This document shows positions 20,105-30,572 of a DNA stretch of 64,000 nucleotides, in pieces. The stretch's first letter is position 1, and each line of letters opens with the position of its first letter. Source of the stretch: Pseudosulfitobacter sp. DSM 107133 (GTDB taxonomy: Bacteria > Pseudomonadota > Alphaproteobacteria > Rhodobacterales > Rhodobacteraceae); contig NZ_CP085154.1 in the NCBI RefSeq assembly GCF_022788695.1, positions 744,001 to 808,000 on the forward strand, read 5' to 3'. The notes beneath the pieces are model-generated. The model ran no database searches. It was not told where the DNA came from and saw only the letters and a list, made by a program, of their open reading frames with translations. The position numbers and the translations under genes are program-made.

Positions 20105-20254
20105 CAGATCAAAAGAAAGCCCTTGCGGCACAAATGACATGCCCGCCTGCCGGTGACCCCAACTTTTTGATAAAAGATGGGGTCGCCGGTGCATCACAGG
20201 CGACATACAGCACGGGGCTGTCATAGACATGTGCGGCTTGGTGCATCACTTGCC

Positions 20255-21448
20255 TTAGCCTTTGACCGCTTTCACGATCTTCTGCGCGCCGTCTTTCAGG
20301 TCTTCTGCGGCAATGACATCAAGGCCGGAGTTGTTGATGATGTCCTTGCCCTGTTGCACGTTCGTGCCTTCGAGACGGACAACCAACGGCACTTTCAGGC
20401 CCACTTCTTTCACCGCGGCAACAACGCCCTCGGCGATCACATCGCAGCGCATGATGCCGCCGAAGATGTTCACCAGAATGCCTTTGACCTGCGGGTCCGA
20501 GGTGATGATCTTGAACGCTTCAGTTACTTTTTCCTTGGTGGCACCGCCGCCCACGTCAAGGAAGTTGGCAGGCTCGGCGCCGTACAGCTTGATGATGTCC
20601 ATTGTGGCCATCGCCAGACCCGCACCGTTCACCATGCAGCCGATCTCGCCGTCCAGAGCGATATAGTTCAGGTCGTATTTCGAGGCGGCCAGTTCCTTGG
20701 GGTCTTCCTCGGTCTCGTCGCGCAGCTCGTTGATGTCGGCGTGGCGGTATATGGCGTTGCCGTCAAAGCTGACCTTGGCATCCAGCACTTTCAAATCACC
20801 GCCGTCGGTGACGATCAGCGGGTTGATTTCCAGCATTTCCATGTCTTTTTCCAAAAACGCCTTGTACAGCAAAGACATCAGGCCGACGCATTGTTTGACC
20901 TGCTTGCCTTCCAGCCCAAGGGCGAAAGCGATGCGGCGGCCGTGGAAGGCCTGATAGCCGGATGCGGGATCAACCGAGAAGCTGAGGATTTTTTCAGGAG
21001 TCGAGGCTGCGACCTCTTCGATGTCCATGCCACCTTCGGTCGAGCAGACAAAGCTGACGCGGCTGGTTTGACGGTCGACCAGCAGGGCCAGGTACAGTTC
21101 GGTTTCAATGCCCGAGCCGTCTTCGATGTAGATGCGGTTCACCTGTTTGCCAGCGGGGCCGGTCTGGTGCGTGACCAATGTGCGGCCCAGCATCTTCTTG
21201 GCTTCTTCGGCAGCTTCTTCGACCGATTTCGTCAGGCGCACGCCGCCTTTTTCACCGGCGTCGGCCTCTTTGAAGTGGCCCTTGCCGCGCCCACCTGCGT
21301 GGATCTGCGCTTTGACCACCCACAGTGGGCCGTCCATTTCGCCGGCTGCGGTTTTGGCATCTTCGGCTTTCAGCACGACACGGCCGTCGGAAACTGGGGC
21401 ACCGTAAGAGCGAAGCAAGGCCTTGGCCTGGTATTCGTGGATGTTCAT
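20255..21448 (-). CDS. sucC: Succinyl-CoA synthetase beta subunit (ADP-forming)
   Basis: The 397-residue ATP-grasp subunit binds nucleotide and succinate. [16 protein letters not shown] at the N-terminus, the ATP-grasp [16 protein letters not shown], the MEINPLIVT metal-binding strand and the C-terminal [15 protein letters not shown] are all typical. It is the first suc gene transcribed from the minus strand here; a pair of TGTGATCACA palindromes lies 107-150 bp before its ATG. Its partner sucD is one gene further on. Confidence 0.97.
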   Translation of the reverse strand: MNIHEYQAKALLRSYGAPVSDGRVVLKAEDAKTAAGEMDGPLWVVKAQIHAGGRGKGHFKEADAGEKGGVRLTKSVEEAAEEAKKMLGRTLVTHQTGPAGKQVNRIYIEDGSGIETELYLALLVDRQTSRVSFVCSTEGGMDIEEVAASTPEKILSFSVDPASGYQAFHGRRIAFALGLEGKQVKQCVGLMSLLYKAFLEKDMEMLEINPLIVTDGGDLKVLDAKVSFDGNAIYRHADINELRDETEEDPKELAASKYDLNYIALDGEIGCMVNGAGLAMATMDIIKLYGAEPANFLDVGGGATKEKVTEAFKIITSDPQVKGILVNIFGGIMRCDVIAEGVVAAVKEVGLKVPLVVRLEGTNVQQGKDIINNSGLDVIAAEDLKDGAQKIVKAVKG

Positions 21449-21554
21449 GACAAAGCGGTCCTGATTAGCTGCGGTTCAATTGGCTGTATACGACCATGCA
21501 TGAACGGATGGTAAACTGAAAAGGTGCGGCAGGCAGGGATTTGCGCAGAAAATC

Positions 21555-21598
21555 CTACATTTGTGATCACACGATTTTTTGTGTGATCACAAATGTAG
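21555..21598. promoter_or_regulatory. Paired TGTGATCACA palindromes upstream of sucC
   Basis: An 18-bp perfect inverted repeat (21555-21572 and 21581-21598, 8-base spacer) contains two copies of the self-complementary TGTGATCACA, at 21562-21571 and 21582-21591, 20 bp centre to centre. It lies between the cyclase gene and sucC. The same palindrome pair occurs before sdhC. It could bind a dimeric repressor on one DNA face; it could also fold as a hairpin, but its minus-strand tail (GATTTTCTG) is a poor terminator. Confidence 0.7.
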
Positions 21599-21663
21599 CG
21601 GGCTATGTGCGCTAACGGGTTTTCAGGACCCGTGACGCAGATTCTCCTGTGTCTGCCGAATGT

Positions 21664-22422
21664 TCAGCCGCTCGAAGCGGGCAGCTTGCGCCACTTGATC
21701 AGCAGCGACACGCCGATGGCGGCAATGGCCAATGCCGACCAGCCGGGGCCTCCGCCGTTGGCAATGTCAGCAATGACCAGAGCTGCAGAGGCCAGACCCG
21801 CGCGGCGACAGGACTTGCGAAAGGATGCGCGGGGGGAGGGGCCAGTATGGTGTGGCTGTAACGGGTCGACACGGGGGGCAACGGCCGCCAGATCCGAGGG
21901 GGCGGTGACGCCATCGGCCAGCACGGCAAACAAGGCGACCTCTTCGATCAGGTTCTTGGGCGTGGCGGGGCCCAGGGGGCGAAATTGAACGTCCAGCCGA
22001 CCGCGCGCATGATCGACGATTTGCTGCGACACCAATATCCCGCCCACAACCGCGTTTTCCTGCAAGCGCGCGGCAAGGTTTACACCGTCGCCCAGCAGGT
22101 CTTCGCCTTCGACAATGACGTCCCCCAGATGCAGGCCGATGCGAAAGTCAAGCGCGTCCGCGGTGGCGTTCAATTCGCGCTGGATGGTGACGGCAGCCGC
22201 CACCCCTTCAACCACCGAAGGAAATTCGGCAATCAGCCCGTCACCCGAGGTGTTGGCGATACGCCCGCCACGGATGAGGATGGCGGCGTCGATCACCCGA
22301 CGGGCGCGGCGCAGGGCTTGCACGGTGTCCACTTCGTTGCGCGCCATACGGCCCGAATAATTCGCGGCATCGGCTGACAGAATCGTGGTCAGCTTGCGTT
22401 TGATGTCAGGCAACTGGGACAC
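21664..22422 (-). CDS. Class III nucleotide (adenylate/guanylate) cyclase with C-terminal membrane segment
   Basis: The 252-residue protein has a CHD-type cyclase domain at about 8-170: KLTTILSADAANYSGRM with the first metal aspartate, ANTSGDGLIAEF with the second, and FRIGLHLGDVIVEGEDLLGDGVNLAARL. The C-terminal part ends in a hydrophobic helix (WSALAIAAIGVSLLIKW), so it may be membrane-tethered. Many alphaproteobacterial proteins of this type carry TPR repeats after the cyclase domain; none is seen here. It lies between mdh and sucC on the same strand, but a terminator precedes it. Whether it makes cAMP or is active is not evident. Confidence 0.85.
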   Translation of the reverse strand: MSQLPDIKRKLTTILSADAANYSGRMARNEVDTVQALRRARRVIDAAILIRGGRIANTSGDGLIAEFPSVVEGVAAAVTIQRELNATADALDFRIGLHLGDVIVEGEDLLGDGVNLAARLQENAVVGGILVSQQIVDHARGRLDVQFRPLGPATPKNLIEEVALFAVLADGVTAPSDLAAVAPRVDPLQPHHTGPSPRASFRKSCRRAGLASAALVIADIANGGGPGWSALAIAAIGVSLLIKWRKLPASSG

Positions 22423-22456
22423 GGCGCACCTCTTGGATACCCCGGCGCGGGGCCAA

Positions 22457-22487
22457 TAAAAAGCCGGACACGTCGCGCGTGCCCGGC
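22457..22487 (-). terminator. Intrinsic terminator after mdh
   Basis: On the minus strand GCCGGGCACG pairs with CGTGTCCGGC (plus-strand coordinates 22463-22487, one mismatch) and is followed by TTTTTATT. It lies 25 bp after the mdh stop, so mdh transcription probably ends before the cyclase gene. Confidence 0.8.
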
Positions 22488-22512
22488 CCTAGTCATGACA
22501 GCATGATGCGGC

Positions 22513-23595
<1,083 letters not shown>

Positions 23596-23635
23596 CTAAC
23601 CCTTAGTGCAATGCAAAGATTTCCAAGGAGTTAAC

Positions 23636-24391
23636 GTGCTGGAACTGGATTTAGCCTTCTTTGCGGTGGCGGGTCCTGCTGTGGTGTTTGCCGGGATCTC
23701 CAAGGGCGGTTTCGGCTCTGGGGCGGCCTTTGCGGCGTCTTCGATTCTGGCTTTGGTTGTCGAGCCGGGGCTGGCGCTGGGGGTGATGCTGCCGCTGTTG
23801 ATGCTGATTGATGTGGCCACGTTGCGCCCGTTCTGGGGCAAATGGCGCTGGCCGGAAACGCGGTTGCTGATCCTTGGCGGCTTGCCCGGTGTGGCGCTGG
23901 GGGCGGCACTGTATCAGGTGGCAAATGCGGATGTGCTGCGGGTGCTGATTGGTGTGATTTCGGTGATGTTCGTGGTCTGGCAGATAGGGCGCGCGCGCGG
24001 CTGGATCAGCGTGGCGACGCGTCCTCTTGGATTGTTCGCCGGAGCTGTGGTGGGGGTGTTTGCGGGCTTTACCAGCTTTGTCAGCCACGCGGGGGGGCCA
24101 CCGGCAGCGGTCTATCTGCTGTCACGCGGCATGACCAAGACCGAGTATCAGGCAAGTACGGTCTTGCTGTTCTGGGCCATTAACGTGGCCAAATTTGTGC
24201 CCTATGCCTTTCTGGGCATGTTCACGCTGCAAACCGGGCTGGCAAACCTGGCGTTGGCACCTTTTGCCCTTGCAGGGGCGTGGCTGGGAGTAAAGGCCCA
24301 CAAGCTGGTGCCTGAGCAGGCGTTCTTTGCGCTGACCTATGTGCTGCTGGTGCTGACAGGGATGAAATTGATCTGGGATGGCCTGACTTGA
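23636..24391 (+). CDS. TSUP (TauE/SafE) family membrane exporter
   Basis: The GTG at 23636 is preferred over the ATG at 23606 because AAGGAGTTAAC directly precedes it; this gives 251 residues. The protein is very hydrophobic with about eight helices and has the two-half TSUP pattern, with GISKGGFGSGAAF near the N-terminus and FTSFVSHAGGPPAAVYLL in the second half. TSUP proteins export sulfite, sulfoacetate or other organic anions; the substrate is not deducible here. It is divergent from mdh and apparently monocistronic. Confidence 0.88.
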   Translation: MLELDLAFFAVAGPAVVFAGISKGGFGSGAAFAASSILALVVEPGLALGVMLPLLMLIDVATLRPFWGKWRWPETRLLILGGLPGVALGAALYQVANADVLRVLIGVISVMFVVWQIGRARGWISVATRPLGLFAGAVVGVFAGFTSFVSHAGGPPAAVYLLSRGMTKTEYQASTVLLFWAINVAKFVPYAFLGMFTLQTGLANLALAPFALAGAWLGVKAHKLVPEQAFFALTYVLLVLTGMKLIWDGLT

Positions 24392-24402
24392 TCAGTCGAA
24401 AA

Positions 24403-24424
24403 AGGCGGCCCCGTGCGGCCGCCT
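24403..24424. terminator. Bidirectional terminator between TSUP gene and the convergent small gene
   Basis: AGGCGGCC (24403-24410) pairs with GGCCGCCT (24417-24424). The minus-strand side is followed by TTTTTCGA and the plus side by GTCATTTTG, so both converging genes can use it. Confidence 0.8.
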
Positions 24425-24459
24425 GTCATTTTGTCTACGCTATATCTGTGCGTCGATAT

Positions 24460-24795
24460 TTATGCGTCGTTGCCGGGGGCTGGCAGCGCCTCGGCCAGTT
24501 CCTCGAACGCCTGACCGGAGGCCACAAGGCAGGTGACGCCCGCTGGTGTGGTTACTGTAATGGTCCATGTGCCAGTCTCGGTCGAGGCAAAGACCTCGAT
24601 CACCTGATTGTTTGCCCCAAGCCCCATCGACTGGCGGGTTTCACCATAGCCCGATGCCAACCGGTCAACCACCAGTGCGCGCGGGCCGCAATTGCGTGGG
24701 TTTGACTGGGCCGCGGTCTGACCTGCCATGGCCAGATACAGAGTGGCCGCGATGGTCAGCGCGCCCAGATGCAGGAATTTGCTTTTGCGTGTCAT
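24460..24795 (-). CDS. Small secreted protein of unknown function
   Basis: The 111-residue protein starts with a clear Sec signal peptide (basic TRKSK, hydrophobic LGALTIAATLYLAMA, cleavage after a QTAAQ-type site). The mature part has two cysteines (NCGPRALVV and GVTCLVA) that could form a disulfide, with a short beta-rich domain containing TGTWTITVTTPAG. I do not recognise the family. It is probably periplasmic. It is convergent with the TSUP gene and followed by a shared terminator. Confidence 0.7.
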   Translation of the reverse strand: MTRKSKFLHLGALTIAATLYLAMAGQTAAQSNPRNCGPRALVVDRLASGYGETRQSMGLGANNQVIEVFASTETGTWTITVTTPAGVTCLVASGQAFEELAEALPAPGNDA

Positions 24796-25115
24796 GTTGT
24801 TCAGCCTTTGGTCAAAAAGACGTCACCCGCAGTCATCTGGCCTGATCCGGTTGCCCGGAGATGATCGGGCAGCCCCGGTTCAAATGCTGTCTCGCTATCC
24901 CTTCCGCAAAGGTTCGGCGGCCCTGCCGAAACGGCCCTCCCGGTGATATCGGACGCTGCAAATTTGCGACCAGAAGGGTAAATATTGGTTAACTTGGCGT
25001 GCGCAGCTGCCGATAATTTGAGTATTGCTGCGTTGCGGCGTGTTTCCCCTTGAACCTTTCGTAAAAAAATGCCTCCTTGCGCGCAACAATATTACCCGAC
25101 CCGAAAGGCAGGCCC
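24796..25115. other. Gene-free divergent intergenic region with predicted RNA-like hairpins
   Basis: The 320-bp region separates the small secreted protein gene (minus) from mcl2 (plus). Two clear hairpins lie at 24850-24873 (GTTGCCCGG with a near-perfect partner TCGGGCAGC) and 24913-24930 (TTCGGC with GCCGAA). This could be a 5' leader of the minus-strand gene or a small RNA; I do not recognise a known riboswitch. Near mcl2 a TTGCGCGCAA palindrome lies at 25077-25086. Confidence 0.45.
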
Positions 25116-25970
25116 ATGGCTCTTGATCGTCCGTTGCGTTCCGTTCTGTACATTCCCGCATCCAAACCGCGCGCGTTGGACAAGGCACGCGGTCTGCCCG
25201 TCGATGCGATCATTTTCGATCTGGAAGATGCAGTCACAGCCGAAGAAAAGGTCACTGCGCGCGGAATTCTGGCCGATGCGCTGGCCCAGGGCGGCTATGG
25301 CGCGCGGATGAAGATCATTCGTATCAACGCGTTCGACACGCCGTGGGGCGCTGATGATGCGCGCGCCGCAGCCGAAATGGGGGCCGATGCGATCCTGCTG
25401 CCCAAAGTGTCCAGCCCGGCCGATCTGGACGCGCTGGCCGCGATCACCGGCGATGCGCCGCTGTGGGCGATGATGGAGACGCCCGCCGGCATGTTGAACG
25501 CCGCCGCCATCGCAGCCCATCCCAAGCTGCAAGGGCTGGTGATGGGCACCAACGATCTGGCCAAAGAGCTGAACACCCGCGCGCGCGCCGACCGTCTGCC
25601 ATTGCAGGCCGGCTTGGGCCTGTGTCTGCTCGCGGCCAAGGCGCACGGGCTGGCGATTGTCGATGGGGTTTATAACGCCTTCAAGGACGACGAGGGGCTG
25701 GCGCTGGAATGTGAACAGGGGCGCGACATGGGGTTTGACGGCAAAACCCTGATCCACCCCGCGCAGGTTGACGTGACCAACACCGCCTATTCGCCCTCCG
25801 AGGCCGAGATCGACACAGCCCGCCGCCAGATCACAGCCTTTGACGCGGTCGAAGCCTCGGGGCAGGGTGTGGCAGTGGTTGACGGCAAGATTGTCGAGAA
25901 TCTGCATGTTGAAACCGCACGCAAACTGATCGCACAGGCCGAGGCCATTGCGGCCATGGCAGAGGACTAA
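25116..25970 (+). CDS. mcl2: (3S)-malyl-CoA thioesterase-like CitE/HpcH protein
   Basis: The 284-residue CitE-like TIM-barrel protein has RSVLYIPASKPRALDKA, DAIIFDLEDAV, the METPAGML metal-ligand strand and a GTNDLAKEL segment. Length and beginning fit Rhodobacter Mcl2, the malyl-CoA thioesterase of the ethylmalonyl-CoA pathway, rather than the longer Mcl1 lyase. It would hydrolyse (S)-malyl-CoA to malate. The start at 25116 fits the family and follows GAAAGGCAGG. Location in one operon with mch supports the call; a citrate-lyase-like lyase cannot be excluded. Confidence 0.8.
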   Translation: MALDRPLRSVLYIPASKPRALDKARGLPVDAIIFDLEDAVTAEEKVTARGILADALAQGGYGARMKIIRINAFDTPWGADDARAAAEMGADAILLPKVSSPADLDALAAITGDAPLWAMMETPAGMLNAAAIAAHPKLQGLVMGTNDLAKELNTRARADRLPLQAGLGLCLLAAKAHGLAIVDGVYNAFKDDEGLALECEQGRDMGFDGKTLIHPAQVDVTNTAYSPSEAEIDTARRQITAFDAVEASGQGVAVVDGKIVENLHVETARKLIAQAEAIAAMAED

Positions 25971-25974
25971 ACCT

Positions 25975-26520
25975 ATGACACTGCTTATTCTCGGGGTTCT
26001 TTTGTGGGCAGCGGCCCATTTCTTTCAACGTGCCATGCCTGCACAGCGCGCCGCCATGGGCAACGCCGGAAAAGGCGTTGTCGCGATTGCGCTCGTGGTC
26101 TCTGTGCTGCTGATGATTTTCGGCTATCGCGCGGCTGATGGTGCGTTCTTTTGGGGCCGCCATCCGGCGACGACGGGGATCAACAACCTGCTGATGGTTG
26201 CCGCCCTGTATTTCACCAGCCCCGGCCCGAAGAAGGGCGCGATCTTCTACAAGATGCGCCACCCGATGCTGACTGGCTTTTCGCTGTGGGCGGTTGCGCA
26301 CCTGCTGGTCAACGGCGACGTGCCGTCGTTTGTACTGTTCGGCGGTCTGCTGGTCTGGGCGCTGGCCGAAATGGCGGTGATCAACCGTGCCGCACCTGCA
26401 TGGACACCGCCTGCCAAAGGGTCGATTTCCAAGGACTTCATGTTCCTTGGTATCTCTTTCGTGCTGCTGGGCGTGATCGGTGCGATCCACACATGGCTGG
26501 GCTATAACCCGTTCGGGTAA
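25975..26520 (+). CDS. NnrU family membrane protein
   Basis: The 181-residue protein has about five membrane helices with WAAAHFFQRAMPAQRAA at the start and KMRHPMLTGFSLWAVAHLL in the middle; the RHPM...W...H pattern is typical of NnrU. NnrU was named from denitrification clusters, and isoprenylcysteine-methyltransferase-like folds have been proposed, but its reaction is unknown. It follows mcl2 after 4 bp and precedes a DUF1737 gene, in an arrangement I associate with mch loci of Rhodobacterales. Confidence 0.85.
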   Translation: MTLLILGVLLWAAAHFFQRAMPAQRAAMGNAGKGVVAIALVVSVLLMIFGYRAADGAFFWGRHPATTGINNLLMVAALYFTSPGPKKGAIFYKMRHPMLTGFSLWAVAHLLVNGDVPSFVLFGGLLVWALAEMAVINRAAPAWTPPAKGSISKDFMFLGISFVLLGVIGAIHTWLGYNPFG

Positions 26521-26530
26521 GGATAAAGTT

Positions 26531-26734
26531 ATGAAATTATACCGTTTTCTGTCCGAAGAGGACACGTCGGCCTTTTGCCACAAGGTGACCGACGCACTGA
26601 ACAAGGGGTGGGAACTGCACGGCAGCCCCACCCAGACATGGGACCACGCCACAGGCGTCATGCGCTGCGGTCAGGCTGTGGTGAAAGACGCGCCAGGCAC
26701 TTACACGCCCGACATCAAGCTGGGGGCGCAGTGA
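26531..26734 (+). CDS. DUF1737 small protein
   Basis: This 67-residue protein (KLYRFLSEEDTSAFCHKV then LNKGWELHGSPTQTWD) matches the DUF1737 pattern of a short alpha/beta protein with a conserved GW.LHGSP core. The ATG at 26531 lies just after the nnrU stop. Its stop overlaps the mch ATG (TGATG), so the two are translationally coupled. Function unknown; the position suggests a role linked to mesaconyl-CoA hydratase. Confidence 0.85.
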   Translation: MKLYRFLSEEDTSAFCHKVTDALNKGWELHGSPTQTWDHATGVMRCGQAVVKDAPGTYTPDIKLGAQ

Positions 26735-27762
26735 TGAAGACCAACTCGGGCCGCTTCTTTGAAGATTATGCCGTGGGGCAGGTGATTGACCACGCGGTGC
26801 CGCGCACGGTCAAGATGGGCGAACGCGCGCTGTATCACATGCTGTATCCGGCGCGACATGCGCTGTATTCCTCCGACCAGTTCGCGCAGGCCAGCGGTCT
26901 GCCGTTCTCGCCGCTGGATGATATGATCGCCTTTCACATCGTCTTTGGCAAAACCGTGCCCGATGTATCGCTGAACGCTGTCGCGAACCTTGGCTATGCC
27001 GAGGGGCGTTGGAAAATGCCGGTGTGGCCGGGTGATACGCTGCGCGCGCGCTCGGAAGTGATCGGGCTGAAGCAGAACTCGAACGGCAAAACAGGCGTGG
27101 TCTATGTGCGCACCACCGGCCTGAACCAGCATGATGAGGAAGTGCTGGAGTATGTGCGCTGGGTCATGGTGCGCAAAGGTGACGTTGATGCACCTGCGCC
27201 CGAGACCGTGGTGCCAGAGCTGACCAATGTGGTGGCCCCTGCTGCGCTGGTGATCCCCAAGGGGCTGGATTTCACCAACTATGATTTCACGCTGGCAGGC
27301 GAACCGCACCGCTGGGGTGATTACGAGATTGGCGAACAGATCGACCATGTCGATGGTGTGACGGTGGAAGAAGCCGAACATATGATGGCGACGCGCCTGT
27401 GGCAGAACACGGCCAAGGTGCATTTCGACACCTCCGCACGGCCCGATGGCAGCCGCCTGATCTATGGCGGGCATGTGATTTCGATGGCACGGGCGCTGTC
27501 GTTCAACGGGCTGGCCAACGCGCAGATGGTTGTGGGCCTGAACGGCGGGGCACATGCCAACCCGTGTCTGTCGGGCGACACGATCCGTGCATGGTCCGAG
27601 GTTCTGGACAAGGCCGAGACAAGTGCTCCCGGGGTTGGCGCCCTGCGGTTGAGGCTGGTGGCGACCAAGGGCGGTGATCCGTTCAAACTGCGCGGCGAAG
27701 ATGGCAAGTATCTGCCGGACGTTCTGCTGGATCTGGACTATTGGGCGCTGGTTCCACTGTAG
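26734..27762 (+). CDS. mch: Mesaconyl-CoA hydratase (MaoC double hot-dog)
   Basis: The 342-residue protein starts KTNSGRFFEDYAVGQVIDHA and has two MaoC-like hot-dog halves, the first with ALYSSDQFAQASGLPFSPLDD and the second with MATRLWQNTAKVHFDT. This is the mesaconyl-CoA hydratase architecture of the ethylmalonyl-CoA pathway, which interconverts mesaconyl-CoA and beta-methylmalyl-CoA. It is the last gene of the mcl2-nnrU-DUF1737-mch operon. ecm and ccr are 7-13 kb away in the same window, which supports the assignment. Confidence 0.9.
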   Translation: MKTNSGRFFEDYAVGQVIDHAVPRTVKMGERALYHMLYPARHALYSSDQFAQASGLPFSPLDDMIAFHIVFGKTVPDVSLNAVANLGYAEGRWKMPVWPGDTLRARSEVIGLKQNSNGKTGVVYVRTTGLNQHDEEVLEYVRWVMVRKGDVDAPAPETVVPELTNVVAPAALVIPKGLDFTNYDFTLAGEPHRWGDYEIGEQIDHVDGVTVEEAEHMMATRLWQNTAKVHFDTSARPDGSRLIYGGHVISMARALSFNGLANAQMVVGLNGGAHANPCLSGDTIRAWSEVLDKAETSAPGVGALRLRLVATKGGDPFKLRGEDGKYLPDVLLDLDYWALVPL

Positions 27763-27814
27763 GTTCAGGGCGGAAATGCGCGATAAATCCGACAAAATCA
27801 CTCATGAATTAACT

Positions 27815-27845
27815 TGTGATCACAGCGCAAGAAGCTGTGATCACA
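27815..27845. promoter_or_regulatory. Paired TGTGATCACA palindromes upstream of sdhC
   Basis: Two copies of TGTGATCACA lie at 27815-27824 and 27836-27845, 21 bp centre to centre, 127 bp before the sdhC ATG. The flanking bases TT and AA extend one copy on each outer side. The same arrangement occurs upstream of sucC, so this is very likely an operator for a regulator shared by the two TCA operons. Confidence 0.75.
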
Positions 27846-27971
27846 AAGTGCATATTTTGGCAATATCCGCCAAAAAACCGGCCCTGATAGGGGTAACAAA
27901 CCCGCGCATCTAGGTGACAGCGCCAAAAAACGGTTTAGTAAGAGAACAAGCACCAAGCCAAAGGAGTCGTC

Positions 27972-28355
27972 ATGGCCGACGTGAACCGGGGCAACCGCCC
28001 GCTCTCACCGCATCTGACCATCTACCGCCCGCAGCTGACGTCGATGACGTCGATCCTGACACGGATCACAGGCAACGCATTGCTGGTCTCCACTTTCCTG
28101 ATCACTTGGTGGTTCATCGCCGCCGCAACATCGCCCGAGGCATTTGCAACGGCTGACGGTTTCCTGACCAGCTGGTTCGGTGATCTGGTGATGACGCTGT
28201 CGCTGTGGGGCCTTTGGTATCACACGCTGGCCGGTGTCCGGCACCTGATCTGGGACAACGGCATCGGTCTTGAGATCCACACCGCCGAGAAACTCGGCTG
28301 GGCCGTCATCGGTGGATCGGTCGTTCTGACCATCCTGACCATCATCATTATTTAA
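27972..28355 (+). CDS. sdhC: Succinate dehydrogenase cytochrome b556 subunit
   Basis: The 127-residue membrane anchor has three helices and the SdhC signature RPLSPHLTIYRP at the N-terminus, plus the haem-ligand region TLAGVRHLIWDNG with its histidine. The start follows AAAGGAGTCGTC. It anchors SdhA/SdhB and binds haem b and ubiquinone together with SdhD. First gene of sdhCDAB; the palindrome pair upstream suggests regulation at this promoter. Confidence 0.95.
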   Translation: MADVNRGNRPLSPHLTIYRPQLTSMTSILTRITGNALLVSTFLITWWFIAAATSPEAFATADGFLTSWFGDLVMTLSLWGLWYHTLAGVRHLIWDNGIGLEIHTAEKLGWAVIGGSVVLTILTIIII

Positions 28356-28366
28356 GGGGGCCACCG

Positions 28367-28738
28367 ATGCGTTATCTTACAGACCGCAAGCGCGCCACTG
28401 GCATGGGGTCGGCCAAATCCGGCACGGCCCACTTCTGGGCAATGAAAGTCAGCGCCTTTGCACTGCTGATCCTGATCCCGCTGTTCGTCTTTACCTTTGG
28501 TCCGATGCTGGGCAAGCCGCACGCCGAGGTGCTGGAATACTTCAGCCGTCCGTTCCCGGCCATCGTCGCCGCGCTGACCTTTGCCGTGACCATGAAGCAC
28601 TTCAAGGACGGCGTTCAGGTGCTGATCGAGGACTATGTCCACGGTGTTGCCGAAAAAATCTCGATCGTGGTGATGATCTGCGTCTGCTACGCCATCGCGG
28701 CGACGGGCCTTTTCGCCATCGCCCGCATCGCACTTTAA
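28367..28738 (+). CDS. sdhD: Succinate dehydrogenase hydrophobic membrane anchor subunit
   Basis: The 123-residue protein has three membrane helices and the [13 protein letters not shown] start, followed by [25 protein letters not shown] (split: [15 protein letters not shown], then [10 protein letters not shown]) with the haem-side histidine, as in SdhD. It follows sdhC after 11 bp with an AAGGGGG Shine-Dalgarno. Confidence 0.93.
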   Translation: MRYLTDRKRATGMGSAKSGTAHFWAMKVSAFALLILIPLFVFTFGPMLGKPHAEVLEYFSRPFPAIVAALTFAVTMKHFKDGVQVLIEDYVHGVAEKISIVVMICVCYAIAATGLFAIARIAL

Positions 28739-28763
28739 AACGCCAGTCAGAGGAGACATTTCA

Positions 28764-30569
28764 ATGGCTGCATATGAATATGAAACACACGAATACGACG
28801 TTGTCGTCGTAGGCGCCGGTGGCGCTGGTCTGCGTGCGACGCTGGGCATGGCCGAACAGGGCCTGCGCACCGCTTGCGTGACCAAAGTGTTCCCGACCCG
28901 CTCGCACACCGTTGCCGCACAGGGCGGCATTGCCGCGTCGCTGTCCAACATGGGCCCCGACAACTGGCAATGGCACATGTACGACACCGTCAAAGGGTCG
29001 GACTGGCTGGGTGATACGGACGCGATGGAGTATCTGGCCCGCGAAGCGCCCAAGGCGGTTTACGAGCTGGAGCATTACGGCGTGCCGTTCTCGCGCACCG
29101 ACGAAGGCAAGATTTACCAGCGTCCCTTCGGCGGCCACACCACCGAATTCGGTGAAGGCCCCGCCGTGCAGCGCACATGCGCCGCTGCCGACCGGACCGG
29201 CCACGCGATCCTGCACACGCTGTACGGTCAGTCGCTGAAGCAAAAGGCCGAGTTCTTCATCGAATATTTCGCTATCGACCTGATCATGTCCGAAGAGGGC
29301 GAATGCCAGGGCGTGATGTGCTGGAAGCTGGATGACGGCACGCTGCACCTGTTCAGCGCCAAGATGGTCGTGCTGGCCACCGGTGGTTATGGCCGTGCCT
29401 ATTTCAGCGCAACCAGCGCCCACACCTGCACCGGCGACGGTGGCGGTATGGTGGCGCGCGCGGGTCTGCCGCTGCAAGACATGGAGTTCGTGCAATTCCA
29501 CCCCACCGGCATCTATGGTGCGGGCTGCCTGATCACCGAAGGTGCGCGCGGCGAGGGTGGTTATCTGACCAACTCCGAAGGCGAACGGTTCATGGAGCGC
29601 TATGCGCCCCAGTATAAAGACCTCGCGCCCCGCGACTATGTCAGCCGCTGTATGACGATGGAAATCCGCGAAGGCCGTGGCGTTGGCAAGAACGGTGACC
29701 ACATCCACCTGAACCTGTCGCACCTGCCGCCCGAGACGCTGAAACTGCGCCTGCCGGGTATTTCGGAAAGCGCACGGGTCTTTGCCGGTGTGAACCTGAA
29801 CAAGGAACCGATCCCGGTCATCCCGACCGTGCACTATAACATGGGCGGTATCCCCACGAACTATTGGGGCGAAGTCTTGTCCCCGACCGAGGACGAACCC
29901 GACCGCGTCGCACCCGGCCTGATGGCTGTGGGCGAGGCGGGCTGTGCATCGGTGCACGGGGCGAACCGCCTTGGCTCGAACTCGTTGATCGACCTTGTGG
30001 TCTTTGGCCGTGCTGCGGCGATCCGCGCAGGCAAGATCGTGAACCCCGACAGCGCCGTGCCCAAGCCGAACCCTGCGTCGGTTCAGGCGGCCTTGGACCG
30101 GTTCGACAACACCCGTTACGCCAAGGGCAATACACCCACCGCAGAACTGCGTCTGGAAATGCAGCACACGATGCAAAAAGATGCCGCTGTCTTCCGCGAG
30201 GACAAGACGTTGCAGGCGGGCAAGGTTGCCATGGACGAGATCGCGGGCAAGTGGTCTGACATCCAGGTCACCGACCGCAGCCTTGTGTGGAACTCGGACC
30301 TGATGGAAACGCTGGAACTGGCCAACCTGATCCCCAACGCTGTGGCAACGATCACCGCAGCGGCGGCGCGCAAGGAAAGCCGCGGGGCACACGCCCACGA
30401 GGATTACCCGGAGCGCGATGACGAGAACTGGCGCAAGCATTCGTTGACATGGTTCGACGACAACAAGGCGACGCTGGGCTATCGCGCGGTGCACATGGAC
30501 CCGCTGACCAACGAAAGCGAAGGCGGCATCGACCCCAAGAAGATCGCGCCGAAGAAACGGACGTTCTGA
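28764..30569 (+). CDS. sdhA: Succinate dehydrogenase flavoprotein subunit
   Basis: The 601-residue flavoprotein oxidises succinate to fumarate. It has the FAD motif [20 protein letters not shown], the covalent-FAD histidine in [13 protein letters not shown] (H48), [20 protein letters not shown] and the C-terminal anchor region ending [10 protein letters not shown]. The start is preceded by AGAGGAGACA. It is followed after 3 bp by an FkbM methyltransferase rather than by sdhB. Confidence 0.98.
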   Translation: MAAYEYETHEYDVVVVGAGGAGLRATLGMAEQGLRTACVTKVFPTRSHTVAAQGGIAASLSNMGPDNWQWHMYDTVKGSDWLGDTDAMEYLAREAPKAVYELEHYGVPFSRTDEGKIYQRPFGGHTTEFGEGPAVQRTCAAADRTGHAILHTLYGQSLKQKAEFFIEYFAIDLIMSEEGECQGVMCWKLDDGTLHLFSAKMVVLATGGYGRAYFSATSAHTCTGDGGGMVARAGLPLQDMEFVQFHPTGIYGAGCLITEGARGEGGYLTNSEGERFMERYAPQYKDLAPRDYVSRCMTMEIREGRGVGKNGDHIHLNLSHLPPETLKLRLPGISESARVFAGVNLNKEPIPVIPTVHYNMGGIPTNYWGEVLSPTEDEPDRVAPGLMAVGEAGCASVHGANRLGSNSLIDLVVFGRAAAIRAGKIVNPDSAVPKPNPASVQAALDRFDNTRYAKGNTPTAELRLEMQHTMQKDAAVFREDKTLQAGKVAMDEIAGKWSDIQVTDRSLVWNSDLMETLELANLIPNAVATITAAAARKESRGAHAHEDYPERDDENWRKHSLTWFDDNKATLGYRAVHMDPLTNESEGGIDPKKIAPKKRTF

Positions 30570-30572
30570 ACC

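Noticed and set aside
21555..21598. Simple Rho-independent terminator of the cyclase gene
   Set aside because: The stem is perfect, but the minus-strand tail is only GATTTTCTG and the same palindrome pair recurs at sdhC, where no upstream gene needs a terminator; operator function explains both.
27815..27845. Crp or FnrL binding site
   Set aside because: Crp sites need a 6-base spacer between TGTGA and TCACA and FnrL sites need TTGAT-N4-ATCAA; neither is met.
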